Program-made: the position numbers and the translations under genes
From: an uncultured euryarchaeote
Lineage (GTDB): Archaea; Thermoplasmatota; Thermoplasmata; UBA10834
Reading direction: 5' to 3'
NCBI GenBank assembly: GCA_937872085.1
Contig: CALMQK010000324.1
Span: 1-7,127, forward strand
DNA length: 7,127 nucleotides
Notes under the pieces: generated by a model
What the model was told of the DNA's origin: nothing
The model's database searches: none
What the model saw: only the letters and a program-made list of their open reading frames with translations
In this document: positions 1-5,735 of the stretch, one piece after another
Position numbering within the stretch: position 1 is the stretch's first letter
How the letters are laid out: each line of letters opens with the position of its first letter

Positions 1-877
1 CCAATAGCGCGCGCGCGACATGCCCTCCGTCGAGTTGCCCGACCGGGAGGAGGTTGAGCGCCGTGACCAGGAAGCCGACCCAAGCGGCAAAAGCCGTTGG
101 ATGTATCATGAAATCCCCGTTGAGCGGGACCAGGTATTCCAGCCAGCTGTACATGAGCGGAAACACGATCCCCAGACCACCACCTGGCGGGATATTTACC
201 GGGGCGAGTCTAGCCGCGTCGTTGGTCAGGATCAAGCCGAGTATCCCGATCGGGATGGTGAGCAGGAAACCGGCAAGCGGACCTGCGACCCCGATCTCCA
301 GGAGGGTCTTCTTGTTCGGGATCGGGTCTCTCAAGGAGATGAATGCCCCGAACGTGCCCAGCGGAGGTATGGACGGGATGAAGAACGGGAGCGAAGCTGC
401 CACCTTCCTCCGTCTTGCCGCGAAGTAGTGGGAGAGTTCGTGCACGCCTAGTATGGCCATGAGCGGAAGGGCGAATGTCAGGGTGCCCATGAGGATCGTC
501 ATTGGGGCGAAGAGCTCCTTGTCAGGAAGATTCTCGAACCCGCCCCACTCGAGGGTGCCCGCGAATATGGTCGTGAACACGGTGATGGCCAGCATCACCA
601 GGTTCACGTTCGTGCTCCTGTACTTGGCCGTCGGCTTCTTCGCGACCGTGATGATGTGCTCGCCCTTGTCGTAGATGATCATCGGGATGTAGTTGTGTTG
701 CGCCATCTCCTCGCGGAGTTCGTCGAAGTTCTGCTCCAGGGTCGTGCTGTCCGTTCGGACGAAGAACTCGACCACATCGTAGGTGACACGGACATCGTAT
801 ACCGGGAAGCGCCTTGCAACGAGGCCCTTGATGAATTCTATCTCCTTCGAGGCCTCTGGGGGTATAGGCGGTACCAT
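1..877 (-). CDS. Site-2 protease family intramembrane zinc metalloprotease (M50), C-terminus cut by window edge
   Basis: Seen: the reverse strand reads as 292 open codons from ATG 877 to the left edge with no stop. Residues 1-85 form a soluble N-terminal domain ending in a strand-rich part around EHIITVAKK. Hydrophobic segments follow at about 91-108, 124-145, 193-218 and 262-280. HELSH at 146-150 is the HExxH zinc and catalytic motif. NLLPVGQLDGGH at 275-286 carries the third zinc ligand, D283. GTFGAF lies at 174-179. Known: M50 proteases cut transmembrane helices of membrane proteins, often to release regulators, and archaeal and EGY-like members carry this kind of N-terminal domain. Inference: an active protease, since all metal ligands are present; its substrate is unknown. 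ATG 877 has GGTGAG five to ten bases upstream, but the TATA box lies only about 26 bases away, so the message may be leaderless. GTG 886 and TTG 889 are in-frame alternatives. The gene is divergent from the lipid operon. Confidence 0.93.
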   Translation of the reverse strand, partial: MVPPIPPEASKEIEFIKGLVARRFPVYDVRVTYDVVEFFVRTDSTTLEQNFDELREEMAQHNYIPMIIYDKGEHIITVAKKPTAKYRSTNVNLVMLAITVFTTIFAGTLEWGGFENLPDKELFAPMTILMGTLTFALPLMAILGVHELSHYFAARRRKVAASLPFFIPSIPPLGTFGAFISLRDPIPNKKTLLEIGVAGPLAGFLLTIPIGILGLILTNDAARLAPVNIPPGGGLGIVFPLMYSWLEYLVPLNGDFMIHPTAFAAWVGFLVTALNLLPVGQLDGGHVARALL

Positions 878-899
878 CTGTCTCACCAATAAGGCCCCG

Positions 900-914
900 C
901 TAAATAGCTTTTTG
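900..914 (-). promoter_or_regulatory. BRE/TATA promoter of the site-2 protease gene
   Basis: On the minus strand the sequence reads CAAAAAG then CTATTTAG, a good match to the archaeal BRE (VRAAANN) followed by an AT-rich TATA element. The TATA centre is about 26 bases upstream of ATG 877, so transcription should start at or next to that codon. This predicts a leaderless or nearly leaderless message. Confidence 0.6.
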
Positions 915-931
915 GGCTAGATGCCCTAGCC
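915..931. repeat. Inverted repeat between the divergent promoters
   Basis: GGCTAG (915-920) and CTAGCC (926-931) are perfect 6-base arms around a 5-base centre. The repeat abuts the BRE of the leftward promoter and lies 11 bases before the BRE of the rightward one. It could be an operator for a dimeric regulator acting on both genes. The arms are short, so chance is a real alternative. Confidence 0.35.
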
Positions 932-942
932 AGCATGCCCTG

Positions 943-956
943 CGAAACCTATTATA
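943..956 (+). promoter_or_regulatory. BRE/TATA promoter of the ether-lipid operon
   Basis: CGAAACC followed by TATTATA fits the archaeal BRE plus TATA consensus. Its centre is about 28 bases upstream of ATG 981, which predicts transcription starting at that codon and a leaderless message. This argues against the upstream in-frame TTG at 963, which would lie before the expected transcription start. Confidence 0.65.
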
Positions 957-980
957 CGGGGCTTGAGTCTGACGCTACCA

Positions 981-1829
981 ATGCGAGATTCAGCCGGCAC
1001 AGGACGCCCGCAAGGGTACCTGAAGCTCTTCAGGCTTGGCAACTGCGCAATGGCGGCGCTCGGAGCACTTCTTGCGTCTGTCATCTGCGCCGGCGTCGAT
1101 GAAGTGTCTCACTTCGTCATGGAGATTGCACTTTCCATGGCTGTAGTCGTGTCATTCACCGCGGCAGGCAACTCACTCAACGACTACTACGACAGGGAGG
1201 TCGACAGGGTCGCGCATCCTCAGCGACCGATACCTTCTGGAAGAGTTGCACCCAAGACCGCCAGGGCGCTTGCCTTTGGGCTGTTTACCCTGGCAATCGT
1301 CCTCAGCGTGCCCGTCGGCTGGCAGTCCGGGACGATAGTCATCGTCTCTATCTTGATCATGGTCGGCTACGAGCGCTCGCTGAAGGCGGAAGGGTTCGCT
1401 GGGAACTTGGCCATCAGCTGGCTGACGGGCGCATTGTTTCTGTTCGGCGGGGCTGCTGTTGGCAAGCTCGAGCTCGCCTGGATACTCGCTGCGCTGGCAT
1501 TCCTGGCCACGCTCGGACGCGAGATCGTCAAGGACATCCAGGACATCGAAGGGGACAAGGGGTCGAGGCGGACCCTCCCGATGAGGGTCGGGGTCAAGAA
1601 CGCCGGGATCGCAGGTTCCGCCGCCTTCTTTGGGACGGTCGCGCTGAGCCCGCTTCCGTACCTCCTGAACCTCCTGTCCATCTGGTATGCTCCAGTCGTT
1701 GTGGCCGCGGATGGAATCTTTATATATTGCGCTCTGATACACTTTCAGGATCCTGAGAAGGGACAGAAGATCGCCAAACTGGGGATGCTGGTCGCGTTGT
1801 TGGCATTCTTCCTCGGAGGGGTGCTGTGA
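981..1829 (+). CDS. UbiA-family prenyltransferase, probable digeranylgeranylglyceryl phosphate synthase
   Basis: A 282-residue polytopic membrane protein. Seen: the first Asp-rich motif is N67-D68-YY-D71-REV-D75, followed by the HPQRPIPSGR stretch typical of UbiA enzymes. The second is KD185-IQ-D188-IEG-D192. Both bind Mg-diphosphate on the prenyl donor. About eight hydrophobic segments span the chain. Known: archaeal UbiA members of this type transfer a second geranylgeranyl group to GGGP, giving DGGGP (EC 2.5.1.42), the second ether-bond step of membrane lipid synthesis. Inference: this substrate is favoured over quinone or heme prenylation because the next gene, overlapping by 4 bases, is GGGP synthase, which makes the acceptor. 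ATG 981 is chosen because the TATA box sits about 28 bases upstream; TTG 963 would add six residues. Length is normal and the gene is intact. Confidence 0.9.
   Translation: MRDSAGTGRPQGYLKLFRLGNCAMAALGALLASVICAGVDEVSHFVMEIALSMAVVVSFTAAGNSLNDYYDREVDRVAHPQRPIPSGRVAPKTARALAFGLFTLAIVLSVPVGWQSGTIVIVSILIMVGYERSLKAEGFAGNLAISWLTGALFLFGGAAVGKLELAWILAALAFLATLGREIVKDIQDIEGDKGSRRTLPMRVGVKNAGIAGSAAFFGTVALSPLPYLLNLLSIWYAPVVVAADGIFIYCALIHFQDPEKGQKIAKLGMLVALLAFFLGGVL
1815..1821 (+). promoter_or_regulatory. Ribosome binding site for the GGGP synthase GTG start
   Basis: GGAGGGG lies inside the end of the UbiA gene, four bases before GTG 1826. It complements the 3' end of archaeal 16S rRNA and supports the non-ATG start. 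Together with the GTGA overlap of start and stop it indicates translational coupling. Confidence 0.65.
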
Positions 1830-2563
1830 AGGTCCGGGATTACATACTCAAGACCCTTGAGAAGCACAAGCTGCACATGACGCTCATAGATCCTGCGAAA
1901 CAGACGCCCAAGATGTCAGGAGAGATCGCCGCGAAGGCCTGCCTGGCTGGAACCGATGCTATCATGGTCGGTGGGTCGACTGGGATCACGCAGGAGAATA
2001 TCGACGCCACCGTCGACGAGATCAAGAAGAACTGCAAGTGCCCCGTGATCTACTTCCCATCTGGCGCGAACGCCATACCGAGGAAGGCGGACGCCATCTA
2101 CTTCATGAGCATGCTGAACTCCAAGAACGTCAGGAACATCACTGGGGAGCATTCCAGAGGTGCACCGATAATCAAGAAGCTCGGCATAGAACCGATCTCG
2201 ATGGGCTACGTCATCGTCGAGCCGGGAATGAAGGTCGGAGAGGTCGGTGAGGCGAACCTGGTGAAGAGGGGGGACATCCCTACGATCGTCGGCTATGCTC
2301 TCACGACCGAGTTCTTCGGGATGGACCTGCTCTACCTTGAAGCGGGTTCTGGCGCTCCAGAACCGGTCCCGACGAGCATGATCAAGGCCGTGAGGGAGAG
2401 CGTGGACATCCCGATAGTCGTCGGGGGAGGGATCGTCACGCCCGGACAGGCGGGCAAGGTCGCCGCAGCGGGAGCGGACATAGTCGTCACGGGCACGCTG
2501 GTGGAGAACGGAAGCTTCGAGATCAAGCTCAGGAAGATCATCGAGACCATCCACGACAGCTGA
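1826..2563 (+). CDS. Geranylgeranylglyceryl phosphate synthase (GGGPS, PcrB-like family)
   Basis: A 245-residue cytosolic TIM-barrel enzyme. Known reaction: geranylgeranyl diphosphate plus sn-glycerol-1-phosphate gives 3-O-geranylgeranylglyceryl phosphate (EC 2.5.1.41), the committed step that sets archaeal lipid stereochemistry. Seen family motifs: HMTLIDPAKQ at 17-26 (the Asp is the expected metal/diphosphate site), DAIMVGGSTGIT at 44-55, CPVIYFPSGANAI at 72-84, YLEAGSGAPEPVP at 170-182, and the phosphate-binding loops IVVGGGI (197-203) and ADIVVTGTLVE (217-227). Length is normal for archaeal GGGPS and no motif is missing. The GTG start overlaps the UbiA stop (GTGA) and has a strong ribosome binding site. 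Consecutive enzymes made from one message suggest matched output. Bacterial PcrB (heptaprenylglyceryl phosphate synthase) is a related alternative, unlikely given the archaeal context and the UbiA partner. Confidence 0.95.
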   Translation: MKVRDYILKTLEKHKLHMTLIDPAKQTPKMSGEIAAKACLAGTDAIMVGGSTGITQENIDATVDEIKKNCKCPVIYFPSGANAIPRKADAIYFMSMLNSKNVRNITGEHSRGAPIIKKLGIEPISMGYVIVEPGMKVGEVGEANLVKRGDIPTIVGYALTTEFFGMDLLYLEAGSGAPEPVPTSMIKAVRESVDIPIVVGGGIVTPGQAGKVAAAGADIVVTGTLVENGSFEIKLRKIIETIHDS

Positions 2564-2585
2564 GCGATTCATCCGGCAGCAACGT

Positions 2586-2600
2586 CAGAAGGTTTTATAA
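2586..2600 (+). promoter_or_regulatory. BRE/TATA promoter of the zinc-ribbon gene
   Basis: CAGAAGG followed by TTTTATAA is a strong archaeal BRE plus TATA match, 37 bases before ATG 2634. Transcription should begin near 2622, leaving a leader of about 12 bases that just includes the AGGTAAT ribosome binding site at 2623-2629. The gene can therefore be expressed independently of the lipid operon. Confidence 0.7.
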
Positions 2601-2633
2601 CAAGCGCAATAATTGTCTACTCAGGTAATCGCC

Positions 2634-2780
2634 ATGAGCATTTTGGACTACTTCAAGAAGAAGGGCAAGGACAGGATGTGCCCCGAGTGCGAGAAGGCAC
2701 AGAAGCACGTTAGGCTAGTGGAGTCAGGGGGACAGGTCGAGTGCCCTGAGTGCCGCTACATAGAGAGAGCCCGCCACTAG
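2634..2780 (+). CDS. Small zinc-ribbon protein, 48 residues, function unknown
   Basis: Seen: MSILDYFKKKGKDR, then CPEC at 16-19 and CPEC at 37-40, separated by a strand-forming stretch (KHVRLVESGGQVE). Two CxxC knuckles in this arrangement form a treble-clef or zinc-ribbon site binding one Zn ion. The N-terminal 14 residues look like a basic amphipathic helix, and the tail YIERARH is also basic. ATG 2634 is fixed by the AGGTAAT ribosome binding site four bases upstream and the TATA box at 2593-2600. The last stop is TAG. Known: archaea hold many such mini zinc ribbons, often tied to transcription, ribosomes or RNA handling; the family of this one is not recognised. Inference: a nucleic-acid or protein-binding accessory factor. 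Coding status is supported by both signals and the intact cysteine pairs despite the short length. Confidence 0.82.
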   Translation: MSILDYFKKKGKDRMCPECEKAQKHVRLVESGGQVECPECRYIERARH

Positions 2781-2871
2781 TTGAGGATCCGCGCGCGCTA
2801 TTCTGCTATCCAAGCTTGTGCAGGAGCGTCAGCTCCATTCATACCTGATAATGAAAAAGTAAAGATGTTTT

Positions 2872-2903
2872 GAAGAAACCCAGGCGGTGGGCTTCTTCTT
2901 TTT
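2872..2903. terminator. Hairpin with T-run between convergent genes, probably bidirectional
   Basis: GAAGAAACCC (2872-2881) and GGGCTTCTTC (2889-2898) pair across a 7-base loop. As plus-strand RNA there is one A-C mismatch; as minus-strand RNA the same position is a G-U pair. Five T residues follow on the plus strand (2899-2903), and TTTT occurs shortly beyond on the minus strand (AAAA in plus at 2854-2857 and TTTT at 2868-2871 lie around it). It sits between the zinc-ribbon gene and the converging PKD gene, where termination is needed. Archaea rely mainly on U-tracts, so the hairpin itself may matter less. Confidence 0.55.
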
Positions 2904-2923
2904 AGGGTTTCAGACGGGATCCA

Positions 2924-4048
2924 TCAGGGCGAAAGTCCGTGGATTTGCAGCCACCTGCTGAGGTTATCCTCGAGGTGGTCCAAAGAGTTCTGCAATCCGC
3001 CGTTCCTATCGGCCTTCTCCTTGTGGATCTCGATCGCGCGCAACAATCCCGGTGGTCCTTGCGGATGTGGATGCGGATTTGGCGGTGGCGGCATTGGGGT
3101 CGACGAGACCGTTACCTTGACCGAAGTTTTGTCACTCAGGCCAAAGCTGTCGGTCACGGTCAGGTTGATGCGGTACGTGCCGTTCTTCGCGTACGTGTGC
3201 GTCACGTTGGCTCCGGTTCCGGTCGTTCCGTCACCGAAGCTCCACGCGTATGAAGCGATCGTCGCGCTCGGCCCCGCCATCGAGTCGAAGCCGCTCAGCT
3301 CGACGGTCAAGTTCGCCACGCTCACGATGTTGATCACAGCTGTCGGCGGCTCATTCTCCGCCGGCGGCGTCATCGAGACCTTCACCTTGACGGAGGCGCT
3401 GTTCGTCGCGCTTGCGTTGTCAGTGACGGTCAAGGTGATCATGTATGTGCCATTCGCAGCATACGTGTGCGACACGCTCACCCCTGTTCCAGTCTTGTCG
3501 TCCCCGAATGTCCATGCATAGCCCGTGATCGTCTTGTCCTGTAGGGCCTTGGAATCCGCGCCGCTCAGGGAGACGGTCCGGTCGACTATGCTGACTATCT
3601 CGATCACGGCTACCGGCTGCTTGTTCGTCACAGGGGTCACCATGCGCGTGACAGTCACGTCCATCGAGGTCGAGTTCTTCTTTCCGCCGTTGTCCGTCAC
3701 GGTCAAAGTGGTCTTGTACGTCCCGTTTTCCGAGTACGTATGCGTGACGTCCTTGCCATTCAATCCGATTCGCTCACCGAAGTTCCAAGAGTAGTTTGCG
3801 ATCGAGCCGTCAGGGTCGTGCGACGCCGAAGCGTTGAACACAACGGTCAGGTTGTTCGCAACGTAGGTGAATTCCGCAACCGGTGGTTCGTTCACGGACG
3901 CCGGTTTGGACTTCGGGGCCAACGATGCGAGACCCACCACCGCGACGATTATGGCTATAGCCGCCGCGATGGCTACTAATGCTAGCTTTGTTTTTGGGCT
4001 GATTTTCTCCCCTCCCTTGGCTGGTGTCAGTCCCACAGTCGATATCAT
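2924..4048 (-). CDS. Membrane-anchored surface protein with three PKD domains
   Basis: 374 residues from ATG 4048. Seen in order: a Lys-rich N-terminal tail (1-21), one long transmembrane segment (22-44), PKD repeats at about 54-136, 143-226 and 233-316, a Pro/His linker (318-334) and a charged helical C-terminus (335-374). Repeats 2 and 3 have the PKD hallmark W-x-FGD (AWTFGDD, AWSFGDG), each followed by HTY-x-x-NGTY and LTVTD. Repeat 1 has WNFGE and a small insertion. Eleven N-x-S/T sites lie in the PKD part. Known: PKD domains are Ig-like beta-sandwiches used as spacers and binding modules in archaeal surface proteins. Inference: N-terminus inside, repeats outside and N-glycosylated; no catalytic domain is visible. 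A TTG start at 4075 would add nine residues, but ATG is preferred. No TATA box is clear just upstream, so it may share a message with the small membrane-protein gene 100 bases before it. Confidence 0.85.
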   Translation of the reverse strand: MISTVGLTPAKGGEKISPKTKLALVAIAAAIAIIVAVVGLASLAPKSKPASVNEPPVAEFTYVANNLTVVFNASASHDPDGSIANYSWNFGERIGLNGKDVTHTYSENGTYKTTLTVTDNGGKKNSTSMDVTVTRMVTPVTNKQPVAVIEIVSIVDRTVSLSGADSKALQDKTITGYAWTFGDDKTGTGVSVSHTYAANGTYMITLTVTDNASATNSASVKVKVSMTPPAENEPPTAVINIVSVANLTVELSGFDSMAGPSATIASYAWSFGDGTTGTGANVTHTYAKNGTYRINLTVTDSFGLSDKTSVKVTVSSTPMPPPPNPHPHPQGPPGLLRAIEIHKEKADRNGGLQNSLDHLEDNLSRWLQIHGLSP

Positions 4049-4148
4049 ACTAATGCCTTTGCCCTCCCCGAACAAGGAAACCTGTACTTCCAGTGGAGCC
4101 AGTAGAGGATTCGCAACTGTCCGCCGAGAAACGAAACGGTGGAACGAC

Positions 4149-4376
4149 CTAGGGGTTCCATGTGAGAATTAGCCAGAGCGATAAGAGCGTCGCCCCCAAG
4201 AGAAGCGAGCCTATGATCATCAGCTCCTTCCTCATCCGCGTGCGAGTTCCCTTTGTCGCGAGCGCAGCTTCCATATCTCTCTGGTGTGGGTCACCGAAGT
4301 TGCGGTGTTCGATTCCTGCAATCATCCCCTCAATTTGGACGGACTTTGCCGATCTCTGTCCACCTCCAGAACTCAT
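4149..4376 (-). CDS. Small tail-anchored membrane protein, 75 residues, function unknown
   Basis: Seen: a hydrophilic head (1-45), a basic patch RTRMRK (45-50), then a single hydrophobic segment from about 52 to 73 (ELMIIGSLLLGATLLSLWLI and on) and a three-residue end WNP. This is the layout of a tail-anchored protein with its head in the cytoplasm. The start at ATG 4376 is chosen because GGTGAT lies four bases upstream; ATG 4388 and TTG 4394 are in-frame but lack such a signal. The stop is TAG. I do not recognise the family. Size and topology resemble archaeal Sec61-beta, but I see none of its sequence features. It precedes the PKD protein on the same strand by 100 bases, so the two may be co-transcribed and act at the same membrane. 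Its 5' side is divergent from the toroid-protein gene. Confidence 0.62.
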   Translation of the reverse strand: MSSGGGQRSAKSVQIEGMIAGIEHRNFGDPHQRDMEAALATKGTRTRMRKELMIIGSLLLGATLLSLWLILTWNP

Positions 4377-4380
4377 GACT

Positions 4381-4386
4381 ATCACC
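4381..4386 (-). promoter_or_regulatory. Ribosome binding site deciding the start of the tail-anchored protein
   Basis: On the minus strand GGTGAT, exact to part of the anti-Shine-Dalgarno complement, lies four bases before ATG 4376. It favours that codon over the in-frame ATG at 4388 and TTG at 4394. Confidence 0.5.
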
Positions 4387-4464
4387 ATTCCCAATCAACA
4401 TCGTCGCCTGCTGCCTATCTACTTTACCGGGAGATTCCATTCATGAGGCTCTTGAAGCCGAGTG

Positions 4465-4477
4465 CGCAAGTAATAAC
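4465..4477 (+). promoter_or_regulatory. Candidate TATA promoter of the toroid-protein gene
   Basis: CGCAAG followed by TAATAAC is a partial BRE/TATA match about 33 bases before ATG 4507. It would give a very short leader of roughly six bases. This agrees with the lack of a ribosome binding site before that ATG. The match is weaker than at the other promoters in the window. Confidence 0.35.
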
Positions 4478-4506
4478 AATCCCTGAGTCAATAGCCGCTG
4501 GCATCT

Positions 4507-5562
4507 ATGCAGCTTTCCGAGATCGACAGAGTCGTTCAAGAATCGTCCAGGAAACTGTTACAGGTATCCGTCCCGCCCGTCAAGTACTGGCTGATGGTGG
4601 ACACGCTCGGAATGGATGAACGCGATCCACTTGTCCAAAGGACCATCGCCGAGTGCAAAGCGTACCCGCCGAGGTTGAAACTCATCAGGACTTTAAGGAA
4701 GGATGGTACCTGGCCGATATCCAAATCGAGAAAGGCAGCTGAGGATGCAGGCCCTGGTCCCCCAGTTGGATGGACGTATATCACGATGCTCAGGAACCTT
4801 CAATTGCTGGAGGACATGTATACGGACAAGGGGGAAGGTTTCATCTCCTCGGCTCTTGAGAGGATTCTGAGCTGGCAGAAGAAGGAGGGCTACATTCTAG
4901 GTCCCTATCACGACCTCTTTCCGCTCCCCCACTACAACGGGTACGCCATAAGGAACCTCATCATCTATGGGATGCAGGACGATCCCAGGGTCAAGAGACT
5001 GGCTGACTGGCTTCTGAGCATTCAGAGACATGACGGTGGTTGGGTAATTCCATACCAGGAAGATGTCAAGTACTTGCCCGAGTACAAACACATGAAGATG
5101 CAAGACTTCATGGAGCTCGTACGGAAGGGCGACACCCCGAAGTCCGATCCGAAAGGATTCAGGGACGTCCCGAGCTGCATCTGGACAACGATGATGGTCA
5201 TTCGCGGACTTGCCCGGGACAAGACGTACCGGCGTAGACGAGAGGTTCTGAAGGGCGCGGATTTCTTCCTCGACAGGTTCTTCAAGGCGAATCGGCACGA
5301 GGCCTACTATCATTCAGAGAAGAACTGGACGCAGTTCAAGTACCCACCATACTTCGGCAGTGGTCTTGGCGCACTCTATCTGCTCACAATCCTTGGATAC
5401 GGCCCGGGCGATGAGCGGATGGAGAAGCCCATCCGCTGGTTGCTGGATGCCAGACATTCGGATGGTTTCTGGTGGCAATCGGACAGACCCCATATGCAGA
5501 AGGACCAGTGGATTACCGGATTCGCAGTCGATGTACTGCATAGGTATTCGAAGAACCGATAG
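4507..5562 (+). CDS. Alpha/alpha-toroid protein of the terpenoid cyclase/prenyltransferase fold, function unknown
   Basis: 351 residues, soluble, no signal peptide. Seen: repeated helix-hairpin units ending in aromatic/Gly turns, namely IRTLRKDGTWPI (60-71), LSWQKKEGYILG (121-132), WLLSIQRHDGGWVI (168-181) and WLLDARHSDGFWW (311-323). QRHDGGW matches the QW-type turn of squalene cyclases and prenyltransferases. Also visible are PGPPVGWTYIT (83-93) and RDVPSCIWTTMMV (219-231). Known: this fold covers class II terpene cyclases, protein prenyltransferase beta subunits and many uncharacterised proteins. No DxDD acid motif of class II cyclases is present. The D-x-x-x-C at 220-224 is spaced differently from the D-x-C zinc ligands of protein prenyltransferases. 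Inference: the fold is solid, but catalysis is unproven. It could handle isoprenoids or bind another ligand in the barrel. ATG 4507 is forced: an in-frame TAG lies at 4492. It converges on the methyltransferase gene and is not in an operon with the lipid genes. Confidence 0.88.
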   Translation: MQLSEIDRVVQESSRKLLQVSVPPVKYWLMVDTLGMDERDPLVQRTIAECKAYPPRLKLIRTLRKDGTWPISKSRKAAEDAGPGPPVGWTYITMLRNLQLLEDMYTDKGEGFISSALERILSWQKKEGYILGPYHDLFPLPHYNGYAIRNLIIYGMQDDPRVKRLADWLLSIQRHDGGWVIPYQEDVKYLPEYKHMKMQDFMELVRKGDTPKSDPKGFRDVPSCIWTTMMVIRGLARDKTYRRRREVLKGADFFLDRFFKANRHEAYYHSEKNWTQFKYPPYFGSGLGALYLLTILGYGPGDERMEKPIRWLLDARHSDGFWWQSDRPHMQKDQWITGFAVDVLHRYSKNR

Positions 5563-5585
5563 ACGGCAGGATCGATCATGGGGTT

Positions 5586-5735
5586 TCAGGACAGAGGCTT
5601 GCCTCGCGTCTTTCTTCGCCACAGCAACGCTCCCCCTGCGGCAAGAGCGGCTGAGATGATGGCCGACATGGCAATCGACTCCCATTTCTGGGTGCCGCCC
5701 AGGAGATGGACATCTCGTGGGGCGTCCCAATGCGG
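5586..5735 (-). other. In-frame 49-codon extension after the methyltransferase UGA, encoding a membrane segment
   Basis: Directly after the methyltransferase stop (TGA at 5736-5738), the same frame stays open for 49 codons to another TGA at 5586-5588. The translation begins PHWDAPRDVH, then has KWES, a hydrophobic run IAMSAIISAALAAGGALLW of 19 residues, and a basic end RRKTRGKPLS. This is the pattern of a C-terminal membrane anchor. The only in-frame ATG (5667-5669) would give 27 residues, almost all of them membrane helix and tail. Three readings are possible: the worn-down end of a lost surface-protein gene, a tiny membrane peptide, or a rare readthrough form of the methyltransferase. The methyltransferase already ends where its family normally does, so the first reading seems likeliest, with chance not excluded. 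Nothing else is seen in the 173 bases between the two convergent genes. Confidence 0.25.

Noticed and set aside
9..17. Short CG-alternating runs at 9-17 and again near 2790-2797
   Set aside because: The first is inside the protease gene and is explained by Ala/Arg codons; both are too short to call a repeat or Z-DNA element.
20..892. Several plus-strand open frames on the left (20-451, 54-428, 453-674, 656-892)
   Set aside because: They are antisense to the site-2 protease gene, whose HELSH and QLDGGH motifs leave no doubt about the coding strand.
963..980. TTG 963 as the start of the UbiA-family gene
   Set aside because: The TATA box at 950-956 would put the transcript start after this codon, near ATG 981.
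1173..1742. Long antisense frames opposite the UbiA and GGGPS genes (1173-1742, 1916-2572)
   Set aside because: Low-complexity Arg/Asp/Gly-rich translations typical of GC-rich antisense shadows, opposite two certain genes.
2823..2836. GGAGC-GTCA-GCTCC hairpin after the zinc-ribbon gene
   Set aside because: Only five base pairs and no T-run; the stronger hairpin at 2872-2903 is the better terminator.
2781..2871. Continuation of the zinc-ribbon frame past its TAG for 30 codons
   Set aside because: No cysteine pairs, hydrophobic segment or other feature; the stretch leads into the terminator.
4049..4075. TTG 4075 as the start of the PKD protein
   Set aside because: It adds nine residues with no family support. 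ATG 4048 is the more usual codon and leaves the same membrane anchor.
4162..4619. Plus-strand frames at 4162-4446 and 4284-4619
   Set aside because: They overlap the tail-anchored gene in antisense and the start of the toroid gene in another frame, and show no ribosome binding site or protein features.
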